Below are positions 1 to 13,400 of a stretch of DNA of 64,000 nucleotides, in pieces; position 1 is the first letter of the stretch; every line of letters begins with the position of its first letter. Under the pieces are notes generated by a model, which saw nothing but the letters and a program-made list of their open reading frames with translations, did not search any database and was not told the origin of the DNA. Both the position numbers and the translations under genes were made by a program. This DNA is from Styela clava. Its lineage: Eukaryota; Chordata; Ascidiacea; Stolidobranchia; Styelidae. Location of the stretch: contig NC_135263.1 of assembly GCF_964204865.1 (NCBI RefSeq), positions 6,388,501 to 6,452,500 on the forward strand. The letters are read 5' to 3'.

Positions 1-45
1 GGTATTTCATTACTGTATTCCTTTTTTAATTATATTTTTGGAGTT

Positions 46-64
46 TCTTTTCCACCTGTTATAG
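46..64 (+). other. Splice or trans-splice acceptor upstream of the fusion gene
   Basis: A pyrimidine-rich run followed by TTATAG ends at position 64, 16 bases before the ATG at 81. It reads as a good 3' splice site. It could receive a spliced leader (common in tunicates) or a 5' UTR exon lying outside the window. The choice between these is inference. Confidence 0.5.
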
Positions 65-80
65 TTATTCTCATTGTACA

Positions 81-3032
81 ATGGATGTCAAAAAGGAAAA
101 GAGTTTTGCAAAAACAGATGAACAGACCAACAAATCAGAGTTGATTAATTACATAAACCATAATGTGATTGGAAAAGACGCTGTATTTTCAGGCCCTTTC
201 GGGATACGGAAAATCTTATATTGTGATTACATAGCATCTGGAAGACCTTTAGCCAGCATTGAAGATTTTCTTCAAAAGCATGTTTTGCCAATGTATGGCA
301 ATACCCACACAACCACGTCTGTCACATCTTTGCAGATGACATTTTTCCGCCAAGAAGCAAGAGATATTATACGAAATGCAGTACGAGCAAGTGAACATGA
401 CGCTGTAATATTTGCCGGAAGTGGAGTAACAGGTTCAGTTCATAAGTTGATCAACGCTCTTAATTTTTCTAAACCACCAGTGGTATTTTGTGGGCCTTTT
501 GAACACCATTCCAACTTACTACCATGGCGTGAAATAGCATTTGAAGTTGTGCGTATAAGTGAGAACGCAAATGGAGACCTTAATCTTCACCATCTTGAGG
601 CTGCATTGGAGGAATGGGAAAAAGTAGGATTGCCAATGGTAGGATGCTTTTCCGCTGCGTCCAATGTAACTGGACGTTTAGCAGACACTGTTGCAACCTC
701 TATACTCCTGCATCGTTACGGAGCATTGTCTCTGTGGGATTATGCAACTGCAGCACCTTATACAGAGATTACTATGCATCCAGTTGTTGCAAATGGGAAT
801 GCATCGAAAGACGCAATTTTTATATCACCACATAAATTTGTAGGTGGAGTGAATACACCAGGGGTGCTCGTTGCCTCCAAGAGACTTTTCAATAATCCAG
901 TCCCATCTGATTGCGGTGGGGGTTCTGTATTCTTCGTCTCTGATAACAATCATAAATACTTAAAAGATGAAGAAACGAGGGAGGAAGGCGGAACCCCTGA
1001 TATTATAGGTTCAATTCGTGCGGGATTAGCTTTTAAACTGAAAGAAGATATTGGAAGTAAAGAAATAATGAAACATGAAAATGATATTTATAACCATGTT
1101 TTAAATGCATGGAAAGATGTTCAAAGTATTGAAATACTAGGTCTGACTGATTCTCACAAAAATAATAATAAAAAGACACTTGCTGTGTTTTCATTCATGA
1201 TTCGTCATCTTGACTCAGGGTTGTATTTACATTATAGTTTCATTGCTGCATTATTGAATGATCTATTTGGAATTCAAGCAAGAGGTGGATGTGCTTGTGC
1301 TGGTCCATATGCTCAAGATCTGCTAGGGATAAGTTCTGATAAAGTGGCAAGATTTGAAAAAGCGTTAACTGAAGATTCAAGATTGGATCGAAGGCATTTA
1401 CGAAGGTTTAAGGAATATTCTCCACATGAAGTGTTGAGGCCGGGCTTTGTTCGGCTGAGTCTTCCATACTTTACAACAAATGAAGAAGCTGATTTTATAA
1501 TTGAAGCAGTTAAAATGATTGCAGAAAATGGTTGGAATATACTGCCCAATTATTTATTTAACCCGGAAACTGGAGAATGGATGCATGTAAAACAGAAGGT
1601 CTTTAACGATAGGAAATGGCTTGGTCAGACAAAGTTCACGACTTCAGGAATGACTTTCCGGGCACCGACACTTGACGAAACGAAAGGAAGTTTGCCTGAC
1701 ACTTTTGAAAAATGTTTATCATTAGCTAAAGAAGTGTTTGAAAAAGCAAAACGAGCACCTGAAACCTTTCTACCAAATCATGATTCTATATTTAATAAAT
1801 CTGTGGAAGATTTGAGATGGTTCTTAACACCATCGGAAGCGCGAATGTGGGTTACAAAATCTCAAGGTCGCAAAGTACAAGCGCTTCCTAAGCGAACTCC
1901 TTCTTTCACAGTACGAAAAAAAATCACAGAGCTGACTTTGGAGGAAATCAATAAGAAGGTTTCAATTTCAGAATTTACGAAAGAAAAAATTTCGCGAATA
2001 CTTAACAGGCAAGAATCGAATCACAAAACTCCAGGTGTGAACGAAGAAGACAATTCTTCATTGCATACTAATGGGCAGGTTTTGTCCAAAGATAAAACCG
2101 ATATAATTATGTCAAATAGCATTCCTGATAATGGCCATACAAATGGTGAAATCAATGGAAACGATAGCAGCTTACAAATGAATTCTTGTTCAAAAAATGC
2201 TAGAGCGAATACACCATCAGAAGTGAAATTCATTTCACCACCTAAAAGGCTATTCAAGCTGACAGTTCAAGCAATTGAAGATTTTAGAATGATTAATTCA
2301 GGTGATAGAGTACTTGTCTGTCTTTCTGGCGGAAAGGATTCACTATCATTACTCCACACATTACGCCAATATCAATTTTACGCAAAGAAACAAGGTGTGG
2401 ATTTTGAACTTGGGGCTGTCACTGTTGACCCCAAAACAGAATCTTATGATCCTTCTCCGTTAATTGAATATTTATCTGCTTTAGGTTTGCCTTATTTTTA
2501 TGAAGAACAGGCTATCTTGGACCAAGCTTTATCATTACCTGAAGTCACCTCAATATGTGCTTTCTGTTCTCGTATGAAACGAGGAAGGCTTTATCATTGC
2601 GCACGTAGGGAAAAATGGAATGTTTTAGCGATGGGACAACATCTCGATGATTTAGCGGAAAGTTTTCTGATGTCGACATTTCAAAACGGCCTTCTTCGAA
2701 CCATGAAGGCTAATTACACAGTAAAAGAACGTGATTTAAGAGTAATCCGACCATTTATTTATGTTCGTGAAAAAGACACAAGAGACTTTGCGGAAAATTC
2801 AATTCTTCCTGTCATCCCTGAAAACTGTCCAGCGTGTTTTGAAGCTCCGAAAGAAAGGCATAGAATGAAACAACTTCTAGCGTCACAGGAAATTTTGCAT
2901 CCTAAATTGTTTTACAGTCTGAAAGAAGCGCTGCGACCGCTAATGTCAAAAAACGAAACAGGAATGGAGTCTGGTGGTAAAAATCCTATTGTTTTGCATA
3001 CTGGTAACAATGCTTATGACAGTGATGAATAA
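81..3032 (+). CDS. Cysteine desulfurase-like / TtcA-like PP-loop fusion protein (983 aa)
   Basis: Single-exon frame that joins two sulfur-handling enzymes. Residues about 25-500 are a class V aminotransferase/cysteine-desulfurase fold. The PLP lysine is K252 in SPHKFVGG, and C404 and C406 lie in RGGCACAGPY, where NifS/SufS enzymes place the persulfide cysteine. A low-complexity Asn/Ser/Lys linker (about 645-718) follows. Residues about 720-960 are a PP-loop ATPase of TtcA type, with SGGKDS at 749-754, C826xxC829 and C916PAC919. Bacterial TtcA uses an equivalent CxxC plus a later Cys to hold a [4Fe-4S] cluster while making 2-thiocytidine-32 in tRNA. I infer that the first domain mobilises sulfur from cysteine for the second. 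The start at 81 is the first ATG after the acceptor at 64. The first domain could instead be a lyase or an unassigned aminotransferase. Both active sites look intact. Confidence 0.85.
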   Translation: MDVKKEKSFAKTDEQTNKSELINYINHNVIGKDAVFSGPFGIRKILYCDYIASGRPLASIEDFLQKHVLPMYGNTHTTTSVTSLQMTFFRQEARDIIRNAVRASEHDAVIFAGSGVTGSVHKLINALNFSKPPVVFCGPFEHHSNLLPWREIAFEVVRISENANGDLNLHHLEAALEEWEKVGLPMVGCFSAASNVTGRLADTVATSILLHRYGALSLWDYATAAPYTEITMHPVVANGNASKDAIFISPHKFVGGVNTPGVLVASKRLFNNPVPSDCGGGSVFFVSDNNHKYLKDEETREEGGTPDIIGSIRAGLAFKLKEDIGSKEIMKHENDIYNHVLNAWKDVQSIEILGLTDSHKNNNKKTLAVFSFMIRHLDSGLYLHYSFIAALLNDLFGIQARGGCACAGPYAQDLLGISSDKVARFEKALTEDSRLDRRHLRRFKEYSPHEVLRPGFVRLSLPYFTTNEEADFIIEAVKMIAENGWNILPNYLFNPETGEWMHVKQKVFNDRKWLGQTKFTTSGMTFRAPTLDETKGSLPDTFEKCLSLAKEVFEKAKRAPETFLPNHDSIFNKSVEDLRWFLTPSEARMWVTKSQGRKVQALPKRTPSFTVRKKITELTLEEINKKVSISEFTKEKISRILNRQESNHKTPGVNEEDNSSLHTNGQVLSKDKTDIIMSNSIPDNGHTNGEINGNDSSLQMNSCSKNARANTPSEVKFISPPKRLFKLTVQAIEDFRMINSGDRVLVCLSGGKDSLSLLHTLRQYQFYAKKQGVDFELGAVTVDPKTESYDPSPLIEYLSALGLPYFYEEQAILDQALSLPEVTSICAFCSRMKRGRLYHCARREKWNVLAMGQHLDDLAESFLMSTFQNGLLRTMKANYTVKERDLRVIRPFIYVREKDTRDFAENSILPVIPENCPACFEAPKERHRMKQLLASQEILHPKLFYSLKEALRPLMSKNETGMESGGKNPIVLHTGNNAYDSDE

Positions 3033-4404
3033 GTTGTTTCTTATGGGTATTGAGATATATTTTTAATCTTTTTGTGTATGAATCTAGCAATGCCTTTACC
3101 TCAAGTTTTTTTTTTTGGTTGAAAATGATTTATCATGTTTACCCAGCCTTACAATATGTTAGTTTACTGTATATAGACTGCTCTCTCATATTGAAGATTT
3201 TCTGCTAAATATAGGCGCAATGTACCGGTAGTCACTTTTGCATTTAGATATGGCTGTGTTACAATAGGACTGTTATATGCTGAAACATCAGTTTAATAGG
3301 CATAAAAAATTCGCGTTTTGTAATTTTAAATAGTGTGACAAGGTATGGCAATACCAATTGCTAAATTTGAGTTTCATAACAAAAAAATTCTGGTTTGGGA
3401 ATTCCACTGAATGTGATGATATTGATTATTCAAATCATTTTCTAGACATGTATAAATTTTAATGTTGGCATTGTTTTACACTGAAAGTTCCGTTTGAATC
3501 CTAAAAAGTATTGTACAGCTTCTTTAAAAATGTATAGAATTTTCATATGTTTCCCCGGAGAAAAGACATTTTAATGGCGGACATGAGCTCTGTACAGGGT
3601 ATAGGAATAAATAACAAGTTATTTGTTTCAGATACATGGTCTTGATTTTTATTGTACTGTTATTATTTATTAATAAATATTGATTCATACTTCCAGCAAT
3701 AATCACTGATTTAACAAATGGGTTTTAAATTATAAATATCCTGATCATGAATTCTAATTTTACCATACAATTTTTACTGTTGGAATGAATATTCAGAACT
3801 TTTCCCCACGCAGTTTCAGTTTTATTGTTTACCTGGGATGGGACAATCTGTAGTTCTTATCTTACCACTGAATATCTTATAATAATCATTTTATTGAATG
3901 GTAATCAGATATTTAAAATGGTGGTGCTTGTGTTTTTTTATAGTGATTTCTAAGGTTCAAATTTAAGCATATTGATTACGACTAATAGATAGATGTATTG
4001 GTTATTATACTATTTTTCTCCAATGTGAATACTTATTACTTGGTATTTTTTTAATCAAATTTATAGGTCCATCATTTAAAGTTTCAATCAGTTTTGTGTG
4101 AATTTCAATTTACTCATTGAACACTGTTCAAATCGTAAAAATTTCCTTCTTCATGGCTGAATTGGTTAGCGTTGTTTTTATTTTAAATTTAAAAAGGGTC
4201 TTAATTCAAAAGCCCTAGCTTCTCTCTTCCACATTAAAATTCATTTTGCTTATCACAAATTACTGGTACAAACCGTTTTAATTACCTTTTTTCAGAATGG
4301 AATATTATTGAATAATATTCATAAAATTAGAGTTGATATTAGCTACCGTAAATAAAATATAGAATAATTCTTCTTGAAATTGAGCAACAGACTTTTAACT
4401 CAAC
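3033..4404. other. Spacer with 3' UTR of the fusion gene
   Basis: AT-rich and without a supported gene. A possible polyadenylation signal AATAAA lies at 3606-3611. One copy of the palindrome TACCGGTA lies at 3223-3230. An AG at 4389-4390 just before the next gene's ATG may be its splice or trans-splice acceptor. Confidence 0.5.
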
Positions 4405-7400
4405 ATGACGTCTGTTGGAACCTACTGCAGTTTGTTTTTCCGATGGATACCTTGTGTCTTTATCATAGCAATTGTTTTTTGGTCGTATTATGCTTACGTC
4501 GTAGAATTGTGTGTATGTAAGTATTACATTTTAAATTTTTGCCTTAATATAAATTTTGTACTAGTATTACTTATTTCAGTAACTACATGAATATGAGTAA
4601 CTACACCATAATAGTCTCAGTAGCTCATAGAATTTTAGTAGTTACTTTGCTCAGAGATCAATCTTCTTGATTTGTGAGTGAGTGCGAGTAACCTTGTTTT
4701 GAGCAAATTTCTTATTAAAAATCAATAAGTTTTGAGAAATATTGCTCACTGCATTTTTTTAATGGCCATTTTTGCTTCTATATTTCCATTTATTTAACAT
4801 ATTGGTGGCATTTTTTAAAATAGTGTTTCCAATTCAACATAGTCAACTGAGCACATTTTCTTTGTTAGTATTCTTGAATAAGGGATCAAAATCTCTACAC
4901 TGCTATGTCTATATGATTAGCCAATTGCTTGTCCAATAGACATTGTGTCATATGCTTTAGAGACAGACATTCAACTACATTCTCTTTCTCATTTTTGTTC
5001 ATTTTTATTTCTAGACACTGTCACACCTGACGTTGCTAAAGGTAACTTTGCATAACTTTGTTTTGCTATTAAGAGGTTCTGAACAGGGGGTAAATTTGTT
5101 CTGCATGTGTGGTGAATGACCAAAAAAATATAGAACCCAGTCATTCGGAATGGTATTCTTTGAAAAATATAACCTTTGTGCAAAGCAGAGACTTTTGGGT
5201 ATAGTCATACACAAACAGAAGTTCAAGTGTAAATTAAATTTGTCATTTCCAGTATCTTTTTCCTGGCGAGAAGCCTGTATATGTATGTGCTAGCATTTAC
5301 CGCATTGGTTTCCATTTTCGATAAATACCTTTCTTCAGCTAATTTAAAAATGGGAAAAATTTCTTCTTAATTGGGAAACACTGATTTAGAGTAATATTCT
5401 ACTGTTCATATATATAAATATATTTCTCTATTTGACAGCATTGTATCTCATCTTTTACCATGTGTTTTTCGTGATGTTTATGTGGGCATATTGGCAGACA
5501 ATATTTACAGATGTTATGACACCTTCTAGTAACGTAAGTTCATACATTATGCATATTTTACGCAAATATCTGATCCTTTATGAATGATGCAAATTGAGAA
5601 ATTTCCTAAATTGGTTATGCATTGACTGGTTGAAGATAGGTTTGAAATAGAAAATTGGTAAGCTGGTACTTAAACTGGCTAGCTCAGAACGTAATTGTAA
5701 GAAATTTTTTTTTTTTTCAAATTATTTCACTGCATTTTTACCCGAAATAAATTTCAAAAATTGTAATTTATGCCAAGAGAAGGTTTTAAAAATTAGCATT
5801 GGTATGTAGAAAAATGTTAAATTTCAGAAACACCAGAATCTTCGGACCTCCTGAAGTATGTGCACCAAGATGGCGCACAAGCTGAACATAGTATGTATAT
5901 CAGGTTAGGGTTCAGGTTATGTGACATCTTGGTGCACATACTAATGGCGCACTGAATCTTCTGATACATAGCCTAACCTGTTTATTATGTTCCAGCAAAA
6001 AATATAGTACATGAACATTATCTTAATTTACAAGGTGAAATAAATCAAGTCCCCTGCTTGAATCCATCTGCTAGCCCAATATTCCCAAGATTGTGATTTG
6101 TGAGGTGAACTCGTTAGCAAATGGTTCTTTTTTTTTTAGTATGATATTCCAAGAGAGTACCAAAGTAGAGTAATAAAGCCTGAAACAGAGGAAGACAGAC
6201 AAGCGGCTTTACGAGATATCATACATAATAATGGTATGACTGTCGTAACAAGGACAATTGATGGAGGTATTTTAATATGTTCACCTTGAAATACTTTCTG
6301 AGTTTATTAAATGATATTTTTGTATCTGAATAATCGAGCATACTCATTTTTAAGTGGTTTGCGTGCTTGCTAGTAGATTAGTTGTAACCACCCTGATTCT
6401 CCAAACTGCTGAAACAACTAGTAAACAATCATCCCTGTTTATTACAATTATCATGACTTGTTAATAATGTGGTGCCAAATTACAATCAATATGCAATATG
6501 GAATATATATGAATATAAAAAAGTACCAATATTCATAATTTCAATTTATTGATCAACAATAAATTTTTTCATATTTTTTGCATAATATAGTAGACCGCCA
6601 CATCAGTAGACCAAACATCCTTATTATAGTCATGTGCTCAAATATTATGTAATTTGAGAATAAAAAAATAGCTGAAGGAATCAATTTTGCTAAAGGCTAT
6701 GAAAGATTAATGGAATTTCTAAGTACTATACTAAAACCATTGCCACTCCATTAGCTTCTAATAGAAATATTTATGATAACAGAATACCCGGATTCTATTT
6801 ATCTACAACTTTGCTTCAAATTTAATTTATTATTTCAACCTACAAAAATATTCAACTACTCGCACACTAAAATCGATTAACAGGTGTGAAAATAGCGAAT
6901 TTCATAGTAAAGCAACTGGCCAGTGCCAGGGAGTTAATCGAGTGAAAATTCTGAGGCAATAAAATTATAGGTCCTCATAACGGATACACTCCTATTTTCA
7001 TTTATTGGAAATTGACAATGGATTACTTTTTGAATTAGGGTTTGAACAATCTTTCACCCAGCCGAGTAACAAATCTAATCTAATGGGGAGTGTCTAATTT
7101 GATACACCTGATAATAGAGAAACTTCGATTCATTGGCAGAGAAGCTTGACATTTCCTGTAACTGGACATTATCCAATTACTATACTTAAAATACAACTAC
7201 CGGTAATTCAGTTTTCAATCTAAGCATATTATTCTAATAATACAAACTGTTGAAAACACTCGGAGTTTTTTCATTTGAGACCTTTAACAAATTATTTGGG
7301 TCTAGTTAAATCTATTTCTATAGCTATAGATTTAACGTTAATCATCCTGAAGCTATTATATTGCAATCTCAATTTAATAATAGTAACATATTATTTATTT

Positions 7401-10400
7401 TGAAGTATTTATACATTTTGTGTTTATTTTTTATTACTTCAGGTATCCGATACTGTGAGATAACCAAAGTAATAAAACCAGACAGATGCCATTACTGTTC
7501 TGTTGTCGGAAAATGTGTGTTGAAAATGGATCACTACTGCCCCTGGTGAGTATAAGTTACTTTCTAATGAAATACTCAGATAGTCCCATATTGCAAAAAC
7601 TGTGGCAAATGGATGGAATATACTCAAATTTGGATGTAACATCTTGATCTTCCTACTTAAGTTTACATAAGGAGATATTTGTATTTCAATTTTCTTTCAA
7701 CTTCCCTCTATCATAACATTATATATGTTATATGGTAACTACATAGTAATATTTTCCCGATAAAATTATTCAACACGTTTCATGTTAGTTCTCAGTTATC
7801 GATTTACTATTGTATTGAGTATTAGTCATGTGATATGCTTAAGGGATAAGGCATTTCGAAACAACATTCCGTGAATGTCAGAAAAAAATTGTGTTTTGAG
7901 ATGTCACTGTTTGAGCTTCTTAACCACTTTGTTATTTATTGAGTTGAAATATTTATGCGTTGTAAATCTCAGTCATATGTCCGGTTACCAGTCCATGTCA
8001 CATGATCAGGTATGAGAATAGTTAACCAGTTATTTGTTTTAGATGTATGGTCATGAACTCATGATAGTGGAAGAAGCCGTAACCAACTAGCGGTTACGTT
8101 GACCACCCAGTGGTGACGAGGAGTCCAGCAATCATTTTGCACATAATCATTCCACAGGGCATTCGATGTGCCAACTCTAAAGTGTGCCTTAATTATGTAT
8201 TATTCATCTTATTTAGGGTCAACAACTGTGTAGGTTACAGTAACTACAAATTTTTCTTGTTGTTTCTCTTCTATGGATTTTTATATTGTCTCTACGTTGC
8301 CGGGACTGTGTTACCATATTTCATTGACTTCTGGCAGGTATGCTGTGTGTGTATTTAAAAAATATTCTACATTTTTTTTTAATAAAAAAAACACTATCAA
8401 GTATTTTCTCGTATTCTCTAGTCAATCTTCGTTTTAATAATTGTTCGGTATTTTTATATATTATGTAAGTTCTTTAACTGCAGCGTTCAGTATAGCCTAT
8501 TCATTACATTAAATTCAAAATTGATAACTGATTGAAGTTGTGCATTTTTCTATACCGGTAATTATTATTTTGTATAAAACTTGATCTCAATTGCATAATT
8601 CACGTCATCAGTGGGAACGCTATTGAAACCTAACAATACACTTAAATTTTTCCTGTTTCAGAGTCTTACAGGGCCTTGGTATTTCAACCAAGATTTGGCT
8701 GTTTTATTTGAATTTAATTGAACGAGCTATTTTCATTCAGAATCTTCTTGATGGATCTGCTCGTTTCCACATTTTATTCCTCTTCTTTGCTTCGGTTATG
8801 TTCGCCATAAGTTTATCGTGTCTTCTCGGATATCACATATATCTTGTGTTAAAAAATAGAAGCACATTAGGTAAGAAAGCTTTGGTTATAATTTTTTAAT
8901 GTTCTGTAAAATCATGATAAAATAAATCCTAGATTTTGTAATTAAAAGAGAATTCTTGAATATCAAAGTGCTCTATCATGTCTACTCAATAAGCTAACTG
9001 ATTTGTAGTTCATCATCCATATTTTTAAGATTTGTCCTAACAACTAGGACATCTCAGAAAAAGGTATTTCAAATTTATCCTTATTAGCTATGTCCTTATT
9101 TTTCATCAATGAGATCAATCCTACATAAATTTTGGGCACTGTTTATGATGACTCTTAAATTAGATAGTGCTGTATTTTTGAGGGTTCCAGTCTTCAATGT
9201 TTTTAATGTTGGTTCATTTCCAGGCCATTTTTGGTATTTTGCCAAACCTCTGGTTAATGGAAGCCCTGGCATTGCTCAAAAGATACTAACAGCATCTGAT
9301 TTATAGTATCCATAGACAATGGTTGTTAGTGCACAAGCAGAATACCTATACCACATCATTGATAACGTATTTCTATTAAAAACGGCCATTCTATTTCATG
9401 ATTTATTGTTTCCAGAATCTTTTCGTGCTCCAATCTTTATGCATGGAGCAGACGCAGACGGGTTCAATCTTGGATATAGAAGAAATTTTGAACAAGTTTT
9501 TGGAGAAAGAGTATTGTTATGGGGTTTGCCACTTTTCACAAGGTAAATAGACTAATGCAATTGAATATGCAATTCAACATTGTATTCGTAGTTTGTCAGA
9601 AAACAGGGCTGTGAAACCAGGAGTCTATGTTTAGCTTATTTTCACTGGAGTCTTAGCTCAAATCATATTTTACAAACTACCTGTAGTCATATTTGGGATT
9701 TCAGACTTTCGTAGTGATAAAAGAAGTTAATATTAACTCAAAACAGTAGATCCAAGGCTTGCATGCACGAAAATTTTGGTTTTCAAATTTAACTTCCACT
9801 GTGTTGGAGTTCGAAGCCAAAATATTTTTCAACTCGAATCGAGAATCACACTCGATGGTAACCTACAGCCCTGGCTGCATGCAGCTAATTATTTTGATTT
9901 TGATTTCCGCTAAAGCTGATGAATATCTGCTTATTAGAGATTTGTAGAAGCCAAACTTGCCTGTATTATCATTAGATTATTCGCATATCTAATTATGCAG
10001 CATGGCATCAGTTCAGTTTTACATTCTTGAGCTTAAAGGATTATGAATAATGTATGCGTTTGTACTCGACATGTCATATTTTTGTTCTGATATATGCGAG
10101 ATAACACATTAATGATCGAAGTGTGACAATAGGTTTATGTCAAATAAAGCTTGAGTTGTTCGATAAAACTTGATGTAGTTTGGTATATACGTATCCATAA
10201 TCTTACTCCCTTGCTCTGCAATAGTCCTTGAGTCCAAACCTTGAGTGAGACCTGTAAGTATTGAGGACCTGTTACAATAATCCCATACGTGAATGAAATG
10301 GTATAGACGTCATACCAGCTACATTCTTTACTAAAATAGCCTTTTTCATTAAAACTAAACTATATCTGAGTATTCTTGAATATCCATCAAAAAAAGGTAG

Positions 10401-13400
10401 GTCGATTATCAAAGACAGAAGTTCGGCACTGAGTGGTGTATATAATACCTAATTGTTCCGCGCAATAAGAATGTGGTTTGCCTTATTTGCCAAGCACTAT
10501 AGCAATAATGAAGGATTACACTATCAAGCGACACTATTATACTCAACAATATGCTAGTTATGATAGCTACGGTAAGTTTGAAAAAAATATTATATGAATT
10601 TTGTGGTTGGTTGTTGATTAGCATTTATATTACCACGGAATGTAGATTCCAAACTAACCCCTAAAAATGCATGTAAATCACTTCTGGGCCTTGATATCGT
10701 TATTTATTTCTGTGACCTGTAAAATGATGCAAAACTTAACCTAGCTCTCTGGAAATTGATTTGTTATTGAAAAATATTGTCCCATATTGTGTTTGATTTA
10801 TATTTAGTAGCTACGTTATAAAAGGGCACAATCAGAGTATTTTGCACAATAGCAATTACAACTTGCTTTATGACTTTTCTACAGTTTGAAGAGTTTATGT
10901 GTGAATAAATATGTATTACAATAATATTGAATATTAGTAAAACTACACCATGTGGTTACGCTACTACACGCATGTTTCACATAACATATATTCCATAGAT
11001 AACATATACAATTCCCAGGCCCACTATCAGGTCTAAGTAGCTTCACTTTATTGAATCGCCTACTCGAAACATGCCATAAAATTATGTTGCAATTTTCAAT
11101 TATAATGTACTGTGTTAAAAGTTTTAAATTGGATCAATCATTTTCTGACTTTGTTTTATATTTGTTTACAATTTCAAACATTTCCTTTCAATAACAACTC
11201 CTGATAATCAATTTTAATATAAACAGAATTAGAAATCGAGATAAATTTTGATTAAATTTTTGATTTAAATCAATTTGATAAATGCTAAAATATCATTATT
11301 ATTCTAAATTTAAATCCAAATAATTTGATCATTTTTGAAAAATATGGCAGGTAAAAACTTGATTTGCGATTTGCTTTCAAAATAATTACTTTAAGTAATT
11401 AAACAAAATTTTTGAATACTGATATTTAAAAAATGCTTTTGATTCAATAATTGGAATATTTTCAATTTCTTCTTTTGTTTATAAAAGAGTTATAATTTTG
11501 TACTAACAATCGTTTGTTTATTCGGATGTTTGCTTTTCAAAGCACTTTTATTTCTAACAAAAATTAATCTTTACATTAATGTGCGAAAGATTATATTAGG
11601 AATGACTTTCAAACCCTCAGGGCTGTCTTTGCTTTTAAAATTCAATAAACAAGGTTTTGAGGTGTAACTAAGAACCTGTGTGGCAGCCTGATAAAGCTCG
11701 GCTGGCCTAATAGAGCGACTCGCTATGGCGAATACGCTTGTTACGCTTAATTTAGACAATGCTATATCATGGCTTAATATCATATAAATATGACATATAG
11801 CTTATAATCTTTTTATTTATATCTTATCTACAGAGTGACCCCAAATAAAAGAACACCGTCATTTGAACCATATTTTAGAACTGTGATTCTTAAACTTTTT
11901 AAGTTGCGCCCCCATTTTAGAATTTGTCCAGTCTCGTGCCCGCTTCAAAATTAGGTAACAATAAGCTACAAATAACAGATAGTAAAGCAAAAGTATGTTT
12001 TATTTAAAAATAACGTTGAAAATACCTAGATGGAATCGCAATCTCTTCTAAATAATAAGGAAATGTAAATATCCAAAATAAACTAATCTAATCTTTTATG
12101 TATAGTGTTCTAGCTAGATTACTGAAACTTTAGTACAATCATACACAAACTGAAATTCAAGTATTGAATAATTTTTTTTTCTTTTTGTAGAAGTAATTAA
12201 AAAATGGGTTCTGTTTTATCTTGGGTAACCTTGTAAATCTGATATATGATCAAGTCTTGATTATTTATTACTTGAAAGCAATCATTTGTTTGTAATTCAA
12301 TTTTTTCTATTTAGTATGGGAGATGGGATGTCGTATCCAACTCGACTATTACCACAAGATTCAGAACATAAGTATGTAACATTTATAATTTATGTAATTC
12401 AGTAGTGGCATCCCTTAATCATACAATTACTTATTTGTAATTATGATGGTTTTGTGATTAGATAATTAATATTATAGTTTATAATTTTCTGTTGTACATC
12501 GGTATAGATTGTCCGCTTTCCAATGTTTTGAAATTATAGTGTCTCGTAATTATTTGAATTTGCATATTCTGAATAAATTTGATGAAAATTATTAATTTCA
12601 TTGTCAAATCTAAGAAATATTGCAGAAAAAAATTTGTTTCTCAAATAGTATTGATGTTCAATTTTATTATAATTCGATTTGCAGGACATGTGAAATAGTT
12701 GTGTTATAAATTATAATACAACCAGCATACATGACTTCCTTCCTATAATAAAACTGTTGTGTATGAGCATTGAAAGAATAACTCATCATAATCCATCCTG
12801 AAAAAATATTTTCAAAAATGAAATACCAAATATATCCTGGATTGAGTCATGTTCAACAGCCAACATATAGAAGTCAATAGTTATTCAAAGTTTCAATTTG
12901 GAAATGCTTCAAAGTTAATTTTAACAGTGTTTTGATTGGGGTTATATTATTTGCAGTTTTTTGAAATTGATGAAAGGACTTTTTGATCATACAAGGAGAT
13001 TCAATTGCTCAAAATAATAAATTTTCAAATGAAATTATTCTAAATTGTTCTAAACTGAAATTAAGAATAACTGATTTGAATTGTTTTGAATAGTTGATGA
13101 TTCATTTTGGACATCTTTCTTTGTATCATTATAATTTTTATGTCAGCTTTATTTATTTGAAATCTTCGAAATTTGTACTCATTTCAATAAAGTATAGATA
13201 GTAAACTTACTAAGCCAAACCTGGTTTCATAAGAATATTGTTAAATTACCTTATGACGGTTTAATATCAAATGTTTGATCTTCGTTTAAATATTATGAAT
13301 TGAGAGCGAAATAAGCTCTGGATTTGTGCTTTGGTCATGTTTCTAAAATTCTTTATTGTACTGAATGTTTTAGGGTTGTCATACATCCATGTTTACCCAA

